Positions 54,025-62,777 are shown, counted from the stretch's first letter. The stretch is 64,000 nt of DNA from Candidatus Obscuribacterales bacterium (GCA_019746975.1 JAIERK010000086.1:41375-105374); one strand, 5' to 3'. Numbers and translations are program-made. The notes: generated by a model not told the origin, from the sequence alone.

Positions 54025-56202
54025 CTAGTCTCCCTCCACTTCTAACGCCAGCCCTGTGTCTTGCTTCGAGACGGCCGCTACTTTTTCTTTGTCACCAGAT
54101 ATGGTGATATCAATGAAAGAATCACCGTTGTTAGAATCGATTTGATTTTGAGCTTTTAGAGCCTCTGATAACTCTTCCCTTAACTGGGCGATCGATTGGT
54201 ATCGTTGTTCTGCCTTAAGGCTCGTGCATTTTCTGATTATCGAGTCGAGGGCGTCGCTCAATTCAGCACGCTCTTCCGTTACTTTCGACTGTGTGATGGG
54301 CTCCGGATCGTGACCGGTGAGAAGGTAAAACAGCGTGCATCCCATCGCGTATACATCGCTCTCGTTAACTGGCTTGCCTCGGAACTGTTCCGGTGGCACG
54401 TAAGCGTGCTTCCCGACTACTGTGCCTGTCATTCCGGTGGCATGTGTTTGAGCGACGTTAAAATCAATAAGCTTGAGCGTCCCGCTGCGTTCCAGAATCA
54501 AATTGTCCGGAGTAAAGTCGCGATGAATCACGCTGCGCTCATGCAGATACTCGAGCATGTCGCACATTTGCAATGCAAGCTCGATGGTCTCTAGTTCAGT
54601 GAGCGGATTTGAAGCGGCGTGTTCTCTGAGATTCTGCCCTTCTATTAGTTCGAGAACAAGATATCCTCTGTGGTCTTCTACGAAATAGTCGATTAGTTTG
54701 ACTATGTGGTCGTGGCTCAATAGATTCAACGTGCGAGCCTCGTGCTCAAATCTCTCCAACGCTTGCTTCCGCACGGATTCTTCGACGAAGATTGGAAAGA
54801 TTGTCTCTTTGAGAACAACCTCCTGACACAGATTGCGATTAACCGTTGAATTCTCGCGTGAGAGGTAGGCTGCTCCCAGTCCTCCGACACCAAGTTTTAC
54901 AACGATCTCGTAGCGACCTTCGTTGAGTTGATGCCCAGACTCCAGAGGATCAAGATTGTCTCGCTTTGGCGACCCGGAGAGCGACTGAAGCCATAGTTCG
55001 GTGTAGCTGTTGTTCTGCTTTGCCATCATATTTTCGGCCAGGTCAGGCGCGATTCGGCACATTGGTGCGTAATGCTTGAGTCGATCGTAAAGTTCCTGCC
55101 GTCCTCTCGCTTCCAGTGCACCAAATTCCAGCTCGTGGAGCACCGAGCCTTCTTTCCGTTTCAATTCGATCTTCCATTTGTCCGGCTGGTTGTCAGTTTT
55201 CACGAGATCAGCGTATGCTATCTGCTCCCATGTGATTGACTTGAGGCGATAGCGAATCCAGCGATATCCCTGGTGAAAATTGATGCCGTTCTCGTCGAGA
55301 ATCAAGAGATTTGGTTGATTCAATTTTCTTATCAGTTTTTGCAGAAGCCACAATGTGACTACCAGACCGACCGCGCCCACCAATGGCTGGGCGGCGAACT
55401 CGGCGACACCTGTTGCTGTTCTTTGTACACTCTCGTAAAGGGTTGAAAGGATTGAGGCCGATCCCTTTGCCAACTCTTCGGCGATGTTTTGCGATTTCAA
55501 TAAATTGTAGTTTTTAAACAGAGTGTATGAGCACCAGGTGAACATTAGCCAAAGCGGAGAGCACATCAGCCAGACCAGCACCGGACCTAGTCGTGACCAA
55601 CTACCAAGAGTGGCCATAAAACCCTTGAATGTCTCAGATAAAATGCGATGGGAGTGGTATGGAAGCTCTGCCTGAGCGCCCAGCGAATTGCGCGAGATGG
55701 GGCTCAATTCCTGGCATCTCGCGAGCGTCCTTAGCGTGTTGTCCACTGCACAATGGGGAAACTTGGTGTCAATCAATCTGACCAGATACTGAATGTCGGC
55801 CGCATCCAATCGCGATAGCTCCAGGAGAAGGATGTAGCCGTCCTTGAAGGTGAGTATGATCTCTTTCGGGATGATCTTATCTGTTTCATATCCCACAGAC
55901 ACAGACTGCAATTTGCTCAAATCCAATTTTTTGTAGCCGAAATACAGAATTCCGTCTGCGACTTTTACTTTGCGCTTTAATATGTCTTCGACGAAGTAAG
56001 CGATGGCTAGAAAGACGACCACAAGATAGCCGGCTTCAGTCGGCATAGGACCCATACGTGTCAGCAAGAATCCGAGCATACATGCTGGGATTGCGCCCCA
56101 GAGAGGAATCAGGAAAACGACTTTCCACCACAGCGCCGCCATCGACGTGTGGTCGCTGTAGCGCATGATGCGGACTTCCTGGTTGGCGTTTTGGGCTTTC
56201 AT
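54025..56202 (-). CDS. Larger paralogous membrane Ser/Thr kinase with DFN in place of DFG
   Basis: 725 residues. Two N-terminal hydrophobic helices (about 27-75) precede a beta-rich domain containing LLLELSRLDAADIQYLVRLI. A second set of hydrophobic helices lies at about 195-240 and 275-292. A kinase domain of Hanks type follows from about 425 to 690: KLGVGGLGAAYL, Lys in VVLKET, EHEARTLN, HRDFTPDN and PPEQFRG. The metal-binding motif reads DFN where kinases have DFG; the Asp is kept, so activity is not excluded. The C-terminus is acidic. It is the first gene of the pair, with the 482-residue kinase just downstream. The doubled N-terminal architecture suggests duplication from a common ancestor. 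Confidence 0.93.
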   Translation of the reverse strand: MKAQNANQEVRIMRYSDHTSMAALWWKVVFLIPLWGAIPACMLGFLLTRMGPMPTEAGYLVVVFLAIAYFVEDILKRKVKVADGILYFGYKKLDLSKLQSVSVGYETDKIIPKEIILTFKDGYILLLELSRLDAADIQYLVRLIDTKFPHCAVDNTLRTLARCQELSPISRNSLGAQAELPYHSHRILSETFKGFMATLGSWSRLGPVLVWLMCSPLWLMFTWCSYTLFKNYNLLKSQNIAEELAKGSASILSTLYESVQRTATGVAEFAAQPLVGAVGLVVTLWLLQKLIRKLNQPNLLILDENGINFHQGYRWIRYRLKSITWEQIAYADLVKTDNQPDKWKIELKRKEGSVLHELEFGALEARGRQELYDRLKHYAPMCRIAPDLAENMMAKQNNSYTELWLQSLSGSPKRDNLDPLESGHQLNEGRYEIVVKLGVGGLGAAYLSRENSTVNRNLCQEVVLKETIFPIFVEESVRKQALERFEHEARTLNLLSHDHIVKLIDYFVEDHRGYLVLELIEGQNLREHAASNPLTELETIELALQMCDMLEYLHERSVIHRDFTPDNLILERSGTLKLIDFNVAQTHATGMTGTVVGKHAYVPPEQFRGKPVNESDVYAMGCTLFYLLTGHDPEPITQSKVTEERAELSDALDSIIRKCTSLKAEQRYQSIAQLREELSEALKAQNQIDSNNGDSFIDITISGDKEKVAAVSKQDTGLALEVEGD

Positions 56203-56306
56203 CTCTCAACCGATACTCTCTTCTAAGTATGCCCTCTAAAGGAGGGTGATTCTCCAGGGATTTTCTGGGCCTTCAATTAACTCTTTAGATCGGGTAGGTT
56301 ATATAT

Positions 56307-56582
56307 ATGATTTTGCTTGTCATTTTCATCCTGGTTGTCTTGCTTGCAGTCGCGTTTGTGGCAGGCAAGACCGTGGTCAGACGTGCAATCAAGCTCAACG
56401 CCTTCAAAGGCGCAGCCTTTTGGCTTTCCGGTGGGCTGATGGCTGGAATATTCGTGCTGATTGGTTTTATGTGGGGTTGCATCAACCAGCCGGACAAGGA
56501 AGTGCCGCGAGCCACCCTTCTGATTGATCAATCGGGATCAATGGATGATTCACCACCTTGCAAAGTTCCTGCGCTACGATAG
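56307..56582 (+). CDS. Short membrane protein ending in a VWA-like metal motif (possible remnant)
   Basis: 91 residues. A first helix, ILLVIFILVVLLAVAFVAG, and a second, LSGGLMAGIFVLIGFMWGC, are both clear. The sequence then reads ATLLIDQSGSMDDS, which looks like strand 1 and the D-x-S-x-S site of a von Willebrand A domain, and stops 12 residues later at a TAG. A full VWA domain needs about 170 residues more. Another frame, offset by two, is open to 56773, but it is not clearly VWA-like. It could be a small protein or the start of a gene broken by mutation. Confidence 0.45.
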   Translation: MILLVIFILVVLLAVAFVAGKTVVRRAIKLNAFKGAAFWLSGGLMAGIFVLIGFMWGCINQPDKEVPRATLLIDQSGSMDDSPPCKVPALR

Positions 56583-56689
56583 ACCGATCTTTCTCGACGG
56601 ACTACATATTGCCGAAAGCTGCAAATATTCCTGTTCCTGAGCGCAACTATTTTTGCTTTAGACAGTCTGATACCAGATACAGTGCTGTC

Positions 56690-57454
56690 TTAGTCACCAA
56701 AAAATCGTTTTATACGAGTACGAAAATCGGAAGTGAGATAGCTACTCACGACTACCGTCTCGTGTTGAGGTAACAAGCCGCTGCGAGCACCTTCTGAAGT
56801 TGCGCGTCGTACCGATCGCTTCGATTCGATGATTGATGCGTAACCATTTTCAATGATTCTTTTGGCAGTTTTTTCAACGGTGTTCTTCAGGCTGGTGACA
56901 TCTTCAAGTTTGTTGACGAGCCCGATTTGGTGGGCTTCCTGAGCAGTGATCGTGTCGCCGGTAAAAAGCATCTCTTTGGCGAACGATGGGCCGACAAGGT
57001 AAGTTAAACGAGCTATGTTGGCGTCGTCGAGCACTATGCCCAGACGAGCGACCGGAACGCCGAATGTGGCGGTATTGCTTGCGTAACGCATATCACAAGC
57101 TATAGACAACAAAAGCCCGCCGCCAATGCATGCTCCGTCGATCATGGCAATTAGTGGCAATTCGAAGGCGTAGACATAGTCGAGCGCTTCACTGAGGGCG
57201 TGCCAGAAGTTTTGGGCCCGCGCGTAGTTGTCAATCTGCTCCAGCTCCTCGAGGTCCGCTCCGGATGCAAAATTACTGCCGGCGCCGCAAAACACAACTA
57301 CTTTTACTCCGGCGTCGTGCATATTGGAGAGCTTCTCCGGGATGGCTCTCCACATATCTTGCGAAATGGCATTTCTATAGCCTGGCCTGTTAAGGGTTAG
57401 CCAGCCAATACCATCGACGATCTCAGTATGCACAACATCGAACTTATCTTGCAT
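56690..57454 (-). CDS. Enoyl-CoA hydratase/isomerase family protein
   Basis: 254 residues from the ATG at 57454; a longer frame reaches 57556 but would overlap the upstream gene and lacks family resemblance. The crotonase fold is visible: GIGWLTLNRPGYRNAIS, the oxyanion loop CGAGSNFASGADLEEL, and MIDGACIGGGLLLSIACDMR. In hydratases two Glu residues do the chemistry; the second is usually about 20 residues after the GGG loop and is not clear here, so the exact activity is open. The gene is third in a row after lnt and a DUF192 gene on the same strand. Confidence 0.88.
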   Translation of the reverse strand: MQDKFDVVHTEIVDGIGWLTLNRPGYRNAISQDMWRAIPEKLSNMHDAGVKVVVFCGAGSNFASGADLEELEQIDNYARAQNFWHALSEALDYVYAFELPLIAMIDGACIGGGLLLSIACDMRYASNTATFGVPVARLGIVLDDANIARLTYLVGPSFAKEMLFTGDTITAQEAHQIGLVNKLEDVTSLKNTVEKTAKRIIENGYASIIESKRSVRRATSEGARSGLLPQHETVVVSSYLTSDFRTRIKRFFGD

Positions 57455-57494
57455 GTATTTCTCTACTAAAGTGTTTCTATCTGTAAGTTTAGAA

Positions 57495-57968
57495 CTAAAA
57501 TTCGAATTTGACTGTGTCACCTTCTTTGATACCCGTGCGTTTGCAGTAGCCGGCATTTACCTCGATCACCTCAGTCACCGTCACCTCTTGATCTGAAGGA
57601 TAGGTCGGGCATTTGCTCGGATCTTCCGATTTGCAGGGCGGGACGTCCTCGCAGATTTTTATGATCTTGCCGTCTTTCACGAAAATCATGTCCAGAGAGA
57701 TGAGGCAGTTGTACATCCAGAATCTAACGGGGCGCTCCGGGTGAAATAGGAAGACCATACCGGACTCCTTATCCAACGCAGAGCGGAACATCAAGCCCTT
57801 CTCGATCTCTTTAGGCGTCTGTGCTACCTCGAGCTTGATTACATTCTTGCCGATCGTGACCGTAGGCATCTTTCCACACGCTTCTAGAAACATTGATTGC
57901 ATGGTTATCGCCGCAAAGGCAATAGCCAGGATGAGAAACCGAAGGCTACTTCGGGTCTGAGTAGTCAT
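57495..57968 (-). CDS. DUF192 family exported protein
   Basis: 157 residues from the ATG at 57968; a GTG at 57986 would overlap lnt. The N-terminus has a signal-peptide core (LRFLILAIAFAAITMQSMFL) with a Cys near its end (LEACGK) that could be a lipoprotein site. The rest fits DUF192: KLEVAQTPKEIEKGLMFR, VRFWMYNCLISLDMIF and VIEVNAGYCKRTGIKEGD, with a long Cys-rich insert containing PPCKSEDPSKCPT. The family has no proven reaction. It follows lnt by 5 bases, so it is probably cotranscribed; lnt acts on lipoproteins, which fits a lipid-anchored product here. Confidence 0.82.
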   Translation of the reverse strand: MTTQTRSSLRFLILAIAFAAITMQSMFLEACGKMPTVTIGKNVIKLEVAQTPKEIEKGLMFRSALDKESGMVFLFHPERPVRFWMYNCLISLDMIFVKDGKIIKICEDVPPCKSEDPSKCPTYPSDQEVTVTEVIEVNAGYCKRTGIKEGDTVKFEF

Positions 57969-57973
57969 TATAT

Positions 57974-59635
57974 TTACAACCACCACATTTTACTGAAGGG
58001 AGTCTTATTGTAGAGAAATTGTATCGTGTTGAGGAGAACTCCTCGTTGCCCAGGCAAAGACATGCCATTGATCATCCCGGTTGGATCGATTACGGCTGAG
58101 ATGCCAGTGTTGGCTGAGAGGACGAGGAATCTCTCGTTCTCAACAGAGCGCAAGACGCCCGCGGCGAGCAGCTGTCGGTTAAGCGACGCATTGTGGAACC
58201 AGGCCAGGTTGGAAACGTTGACCAAGAGCGAAGCGCCGTTGCGAACTTCGTTGGCGATAAGCTTGGGGTAAATTAATTCGATGTACACCGACAGACCGAC
58301 CTTTCCCCATTGGCTCGATGCCAGTTGAGCCGAATGCGCCGAAATATAACTTTCGCGCGTGGCAGGCACTCTCTCCCTGACGGGAGAGGGGATTTTTTCT
58401 AGGAACTGAGGTGCGAACTCGCCAAGAGGAACAAGCCTTTGCTTCAGATATATTTCTCGATTTTTCTTGGCTGGGCTGATCAGCTGTGCCGCGTTAGCGA
58501 GACTGTTCTGAAGGGTTTCAATCGATCCGACGATTACCTCTTTCCTTTGCTTATACGAGATGTTCTTCAGAATGCCCAACAGACACCGCGGCTGCATCTG
58601 CGCAGAGTTGATTACACCTTCCGGCAAACACAAAATCGATGAGCCCAGGTCGGCTGCCAGCGCGGAATAGCGCTTTGCAATGACGTCAGGCTTGGAGATA
58701 TTGAGCCTTTCCTCCTCTACGCTGACGTTGCCTTGCACGACAGCAACGGAGACCGGTGGCGTTTGTGAATTAAGAGCCATAGCTGTCGCGGAATCGATGC
58801 GCTTGCTGATTGAAGTGATTCGCATGGTGCCCCAGGAGCTAAGAGAAACCACGGCAACTAGAGCAATCGTGAGATCAAACACGCTTCCAAAACGAGTGGA
58901 GAGATGATCCGTTCTTGGTCCGAGCCTCCGTGCGCTTCTTGTGAGTTCCAATATGAGATTGGCGACAGTCGCATTGACCAGAACGATCAAGAAATCGATG
59001 CTGCCGCTTCCGCCGAATGATGCCATCTGGATGAGCGGAAGCTGCTTATACTGCGAATAGGCAAGCTGATTTATCGGCATTCCGATGAACAGTTCTGATG
59101 GCGCAATCATCCATTGCAGAAAGATCCAGATCATTGGGACCGAGATCAGGTACGGGAAGAAAGGTCTTTCAATGTTTGGTAAAAAACCTGATCTGAGCGG
59201 CAAGCAGTATATTAAAAGCGAAAAGACGGAGAGTAAAACCGATTGATGGATCACTTCGATGAGCCAGATCAATATGCTCATCTGAGTGCCAAGAAATTCG
59301 TGAAACCCTGCCCAGGTTAGTGGCGCAAGACCGAGATACCAGCTTAACGAGACGCCGTGATAGCCGAGTCCGAAGCAGAGCCCGAGAAGGCCTGCCTCAA
59401 TCTTGGAGTTGAGCCCCCGCAGTAGTACCAATAGTGGTGCTAGTCCAATCCATGCCATCCACCAGAGGTCAAAACCGGCGCTCGAAAGTCCGAGCATGCA
59501 GCCGAAAAAGAAAGCCAGCGGCAATTTGTAGGCCACGCCAAGTCGCTGGAGCGCCGTTTGGCGCCCAAATAGCTCTGTGGTCTCTCTAACTACTTGCTTG
59601 CTGTACACTTCTGGGCTACTCTCATTACGTGTCAA
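57974..59635 (-). CDS. lnt: Apolipoprotein N-acyltransferase homologue with the catalytic Cys replaced
   Basis: 553 residues. The first half contains six to eight hydrophobic segments (LAFFFGCMLGLSSAG, LLGLCFGLGYHGVSLSWYLG, SVFSLLIYCLPLRSG, ICVPMIWIFLQWM-like stretches). The nitrilase-like domain starts near residue 300 (VAVVQGNVSVEEE). In E. coli Lnt the triad is Glu267, Lys335 and Cys387; by alignment Glu339 (LPEG) and Lys398 (YLKQRLVPLGEF) are present, but the Cys position in I-C-Y-E is Tyr451 in SVYIELIYP. The enzyme normally transfers an acyl chain to the N-terminal Cys of lipoproteins. Here either activity is lost or the chemistry differs. It is divergent from ruvC and followed by a DUF192 gene. 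Confidence 0.85.
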   Translation of the reverse strand: MTRNESSPEVYSKQVVRETTELFGRQTALQRLGVAYKLPLAFFFGCMLGLSSAGFDLWWMAWIGLAPLLVLLRGLNSKIEAGLLGLCFGLGYHGVSLSWYLGLAPLTWAGFHEFLGTQMSILIWLIEVIHQSVLLSVFSLLIYCLPLRSGFLPNIERPFFPYLISVPMIWIFLQWMIAPSELFIGMPINQLAYSQYKQLPLIQMASFGGSGSIDFLIVLVNATVANLILELTRSARRLGPRTDHLSTRFGSVFDLTIALVAVVSLSSWGTMRITSISKRIDSATAMALNSQTPPVSVAVVQGNVSVEEERLNISKPDVIAKRYSALAADLGSSILCLPEGVINSAQMQPRCLLGILKNISYKQRKEVIVGSIETLQNSLANAAQLISPAKKNREIYLKQRLVPLGEFAPQFLEKIPSPVRERVPATRESYISAHSAQLASSQWGKVGLSVYIELIYPKLIANEVRNGASLLVNVSNLAWFHNASLNRQLLAAGVLRSVENERFLVLSANTGISAVIDPTGMINGMSLPGQRGVLLNTIQFLYNKTPFSKMWWL

Positions 59636-59687
59636 TGGTACACGGTTCTGGACCTTTCGTGGTTGAGACTTATTTGAGGGATATCGA

Positions 59688-60191
59688 TTGTCTGTTCAAA
59701 GAATATTGGGGATCGACCCGGGAACAGCCACTGTAGGCTTCGGAATCGTCGATAAGATTGCTCAAGACTCATATCGATATATATCGAGTGGGATCATTCA
59801 AACAAAGAAGGATCAAGGCGCCGCGCAACGCCTGGCGATCATCAGACGGGACATGATCACTTTGCTGGAGGAGTACCAACCGGAAGTCGTCGCGGTCGAA
59901 TCAATTTTCTTTTTCAAAAATGCAAAGACGCTAGTACCGGTGTCCCAGGCTCGGGGAGTGCTTCTGGAAGCGGCGGCGACCTCAGGCTATCTGACCGCGG
60001 AGTACACGCCCATGCAGGTCAAGATGTGTCTTACCGGTCATGGACGGGCTGATAAGAGCTTCGTTCAGGAGTCAGTCGCTAAGCTGCTCAATCTGTCGCA
60101 GATCATAAAACCTGACGATGCCTCGGATGCTCTCGCGATCGCCGTGTGTCACGCTCGCATGACGCTGCCTGCATATGCTCCGGCGACGTGA
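59688..60191 (+). CDS. ruvC: Holliday junction resolvase RuvC
   Basis: 167 residues. The four acidic residues of the RNase H-like active site align: Asp10 in LGIDPGTATVG, Glu71 in AVESIFF, Asp144 and Asp147 in KPDDASDALA. The sequence also has VSQARGVLLEAA and YTPMQVKMCLTGHGRADK. RuvC cleaves four-way junctions in recombination, with RuvAB. The start is a TTG with GAGGG 7 bases upstream. It is divergent from lnt by 52 bases. ruvA and ruvB are not nearby. Confidence 0.95.
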   Translation: MSVQRILGIDPGTATVGFGIVDKIAQDSYRYISSGIIQTKKDQGAAQRLAIIRRDMITLLEEYQPEVVAVESIFFFKNAKTLVPVSQARGVLLEAAATSGYLTAEYTPMQVKMCLTGHGRADKSFVQESVAKLLNLSQIIKPDDASDALAIAVCHARMTLPAYAPAT

Positions 60192-60267
60192 CTCGAATCC
60201 GTCTCTGTTAAGGGGATGGTCGCCAATTTCTTGAAGGTCTAAAACCGACTTTCCCGGTTAGATGCGG

Positions 60268-60384
60268 TATTAGCAGTTCCATATAATTCGCGGTGGAAAA
60301 TTATACTCAACTGCTAATAATGGTTCGGAGTATTAGTACTTCGTGATAAAAATAGGGTGCGAATTATCGGCAAGTGCTAATACT
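60268..60384. repeat. Two tandem long imperfect hairpins with related outer arms
   Basis: Hairpin 1: TATTAGCAGTT (60268-60278) pairs with AACTGCTAATA (60309-60319) and encloses an inner stem TATAATT/AATTATA. Hairpin 2: AGTATTAGTACTT (60329-60341) pairs with AAGTGCTAATACT (60372-60384) with one mismatch and encloses GATAA/TTATC. The outer arms of both share TATTAG near the start and CTAATA near the end. They sit in the 310-base gap between ruvC and the HAD gene. They may be a structured RNA, repeat elements or a regulator array; I see no T run after either. Confidence 0.65.
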
Positions 60385-60501
60385 GCGGGCGCGCGCCTGG
60401 TCGTTCGAAACTCGGCGAATGAAAACGGGCTGGTTCACTCAAACGAACGAGCCGGTTATGTCGGCAAGCCCGGCAGCGCAGTATTTAACTGGCTGGTCGA
60501 C

Positions 60502-61161
60502 TTAGACAGGCATGACCACTTCGAAGCGTGGCAGTAGATCTTTGTACTTCGAGAACACGATGTGCGGGTCGTGTGACTGGAGTTCTTTGAAGTCGTAGTA
60601 GATGGCGTGCTCGTCCGGGAGGAACAATCCTTTCTCTAGACCGGCATTGGCGGCAGCAAGCATATCGACGGCGGAGTCACCGACGAAGAGGCTGTCTTTC
60701 GGCTCTGATTTCAGCTCTGCTAATGCTTTGTACACGGGCTCGGGGTGCGGCTTGAAGTGAGTGATGTCGTCGGCGGTGATGACCGTGCCGAAGTAACCGC
60801 GCAACGAATTGTCCTTCAAAAACTTCTCCACGACCTTTTGGGTGGACGATGTGACGATACCAAGTTTGATACCGCGTTCGCGACAGGCCTCGAGAACCGC
60901 CGCTACATCGTCGAACAGAAACGCCTCAGGCATGGCTGCTTCCAAGCCTGCGTGTACCTTGACGCCGAACTCTTCGATTGACGGCAATCCGAAATCTGCT
61001 ACGACATCCTGCCACGGTCGATAAAAGCATCTTCCAATCACATGCTCGGAAGGCAGATCAATGCCGAAGTGCAACAGCGCGGTTTGATACGCACGCATCC
61101 ACAGCGGTAGAGAGTGGGTCAGTGTACCGTCAAAATCAAACAAAATGGTCGAGTATCGCAC
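60502..61161 (-). CDS. HAD-superfamily phosphatase/phosphomutase (subfamily IA)
   Basis: 219 residues from a GTG at 61161, with AAGGAG 8 bases upstream. HAD motif I is FDFDGTLTHS (Asp9 nucleophile, Asp11), motif II is in GIVTSSTQ, motif III Lys in ITHFKPHPEPVY, and motif IV FVGDSAVDMLAA. The helical cap lies between motifs I and II. It resembles phosphoglycolate phosphatase, pyrophosphatase PpaX and beta-phosphoglucomutase; the substrate cannot be told. It is divergent from the DUF6745 gene at 61323. A hairpin followed by TTTT lies in its leader just before the ribosome binding site. Confidence 0.92.
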   Translation of the reverse strand: MRYSTILFDFDGTLTHSLPLWMRAYQTALLHFGIDLPSEHVIGRCFYRPWQDVVADFGLPSIEEFGVKVHAGLEAAMPEAFLFDDVAAVLEACRERGIKLGIVTSSTQKVVEKFLKDNSLRGYFGTVITADDITHFKPHPEPVYKALAELKSEPKDSLFVGDSAVDMLAAANAGLEKGLFLPDEHAIYYDFKELQSHDPHIVFSKYKDLLPRFEVVMPV

Positions 61162-61185
61162 AACGAGACTCCTTATTAGCTAAAA

Positions 61186-61211
61186 GGCAGGGCGAGCTAG
61201 TCGACCCTGCC
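61186..61211 (-). terminator. Terminator-like hairpin in the leader of the HAD gene
   Basis: GGCAGGG (61186-61192) and CCCTGCC (61205-61211) form a perfect 7-pair stem. On the minus strand it is followed by TTTT and then, about 5 bases later, the ribosome binding site of the HAD gene. It sits between two divergent starts, so it cannot be an ordinary 3' terminator of either; a leader attenuator is possible. Confidence 0.5.
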
Positions 61212-61322
61212 TCTTTATATCAGACTTGGCGAGTATTCTCTACTGATGCGAACTCATGCTGGCACCCAGGTTATCGGAATTTGTAATAAACTGGTGTTAT
61301 CCCTTCGCACGGATAGACGAAT

Positions 61323-62774
61323 TTGTCGCACGAACAACGAATTCAGGAACTGTTGGAGAATGAGCGACAGGCACTCATGAACTTTCGCGACGGACTAATT
61401 CCTCCTCAACTCGTGACCGACGAACCTGACTGGGACGTTCTTGAGTCCACTATTTCCGAGCTCTATGTGTTGGCCGAATTAAGTGCTCCGAAATTCATTC
61501 GTGTCGAGAGTCCGTGGCAGTCAGTTGTAACTCCAGTTCTGATGCGCGTAATGATGATCGGAGATGACACCTGGCGCGGTAGTATTAGAGCCAGTCTTAA
61601 TAGCGAACTCTGGCGTCGATCGTTTGATACTCTTGTGGCGCAAGTAGATTTCTCTGAGATAAAGTCCGCACACGTGAGGAAGGGATTTGTCAATCAGAAG
61701 AATCGTATTGAGCTAGACTACAACCACCTTGCTTTACGATGTGATTCAACGTTACGTAGCGCCGTTGGGATTGCTACTTATAGCCAACTTCGCAACGCCC
61801 TATACAACGCTCATATCACGGAGACGCAGATAGGCGTCGTTGCAAGCCGTCTTCGCGATGTATTCAGACCAGAAGGGCAGATCGCTAATCACCTTCGTAC
61901 ATTATCGTCCGAATCCAGAGCGTTGATGGGTAGAAGATTTCCTCCCGAGTCCAATTCTGAAGATCTATCGATTCTGCCCGGTTCTAGCACGCTAGAATCA
62001 GAATTGATTGAGCAGTTGTCCGATGAAATTTTAGGAAAGCTCTCTCATCGCCTGATGCCGGAATCAAAGCAAAGCCATGTCTCCAAGTCGGTTAATATGG
62101 TCTCGCTGTTTTCCAAATTGTTTTCGTCTGTAATTACTGATGCAAGGCAGTCATTCACTCGTGACTATTGGCTTCCCTTGTACGCATTCCCACTTCACTT
62201 TCTCGACTCTAAGTTCTACGAGGCTGACCTGAGGCGATTCATAGAGACCTGGAGCAGATTGTTTCAGAACAATGTTGCACATGTTTTTCTCGATGAATAC
62301 TGCTTTCTCGTGAAACGTCCGACGCAAATCAGTACCACTCAACGAGGACAGTTGCATTCGCTCACGGGACCGGCAATCTCGTATTGTGATGGGTTCAACG
62401 TGCATTCGTTCGAGGGTGTGACTGTGCCCGCCTGGGTTATTGAGTCTCCTGATTTGATAACGGCTAATGCAATCGACAAGGAAAATAATGTCGAGATTCG
62501 CAGAGTATTGTTGCGATTATTTGGTGAGTCCAAGTATCTGGAAGCAGGCGCTGTCTGCATCCACCAAGACGAACTTGGACAACTCTATCGCAAAGAATTA
62601 GCCGGCGACGAGGAAATCGTCATGGTTCGTGTGAAGAATTCGACGCCAAATCAAGATGGGACCTTCGACTACTACTATATTAGAGTGCCACCAGATACCA
62701 CTACAGTAAAAGCGGCAATCGCGTGGTCCTTCCGCATGGAGCCTGGCGAGTACAACCCGACTCAAGAAACGTAG
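61323..62774 (+). CDS. DUF6745-like protein (second of two in the window)
   Basis: 483 residues from a TTG at 61323. The C-terminal 85 residues are homologous to the protein at 21078-22655: AVCIHQDELGQLYRK, VRVKNSTPNQDGT and RVPPDTTTVKAAIAWSFR. The N-terminal regions also have similar helical content (LRNALYNAHITE here), and the regions PAISYCDGFNVHSFEGVTVP and ESPDLITANAIDKE precede the C-terminal block in both. There is no membrane segment. No partner with the VTGHAHAI motif is adjacent; instead a pRiA4b ORF-3-like gene faces it 3 bases away. The function is unknown. Confidence 0.72.
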   Translation: MSHEQRIQELLENERQALMNFRDGLIPPQLVTDEPDWDVLESTISELYVLAELSAPKFIRVESPWQSVVTPVLMRVMMIGDDTWRGSIRASLNSELWRRSFDTLVAQVDFSEIKSAHVRKGFVNQKNRIELDYNHLALRCDSTLRSAVGIATYSQLRNALYNAHITETQIGVVASRLRDVFRPEGQIANHLRTLSSESRALMGRRFPPESNSEDLSILPGSSTLESELIEQLSDEILGKLSHRLMPESKQSHVSKSVNMVSLFSKLFSSVITDARQSFTRDYWLPLYAFPLHFLDSKFYEADLRRFIETWSRLFQNNVAHVFLDEYCFLVKRPTQISTTQRGQLHSLTGPAISYCDGFNVHSFEGVTVPAWVIESPDLITANAIDKENNVEIRRVLLRLFGESKYLEAGAVCIHQDELGQLYRKELAGDEEIVMVRVKNSTPNQDGTFDYYYIRVPPDTTTVKAAIAWSFRMEPGEYNPTQET

Positions 62775-62777
62775 GTA

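Noticed and set aside
60343..60537. 64-residue open frame on the plus strand
   Set aside because: It runs through the second hairpin and into the HAD gene from the opposite strand and has no ribosome binding site.
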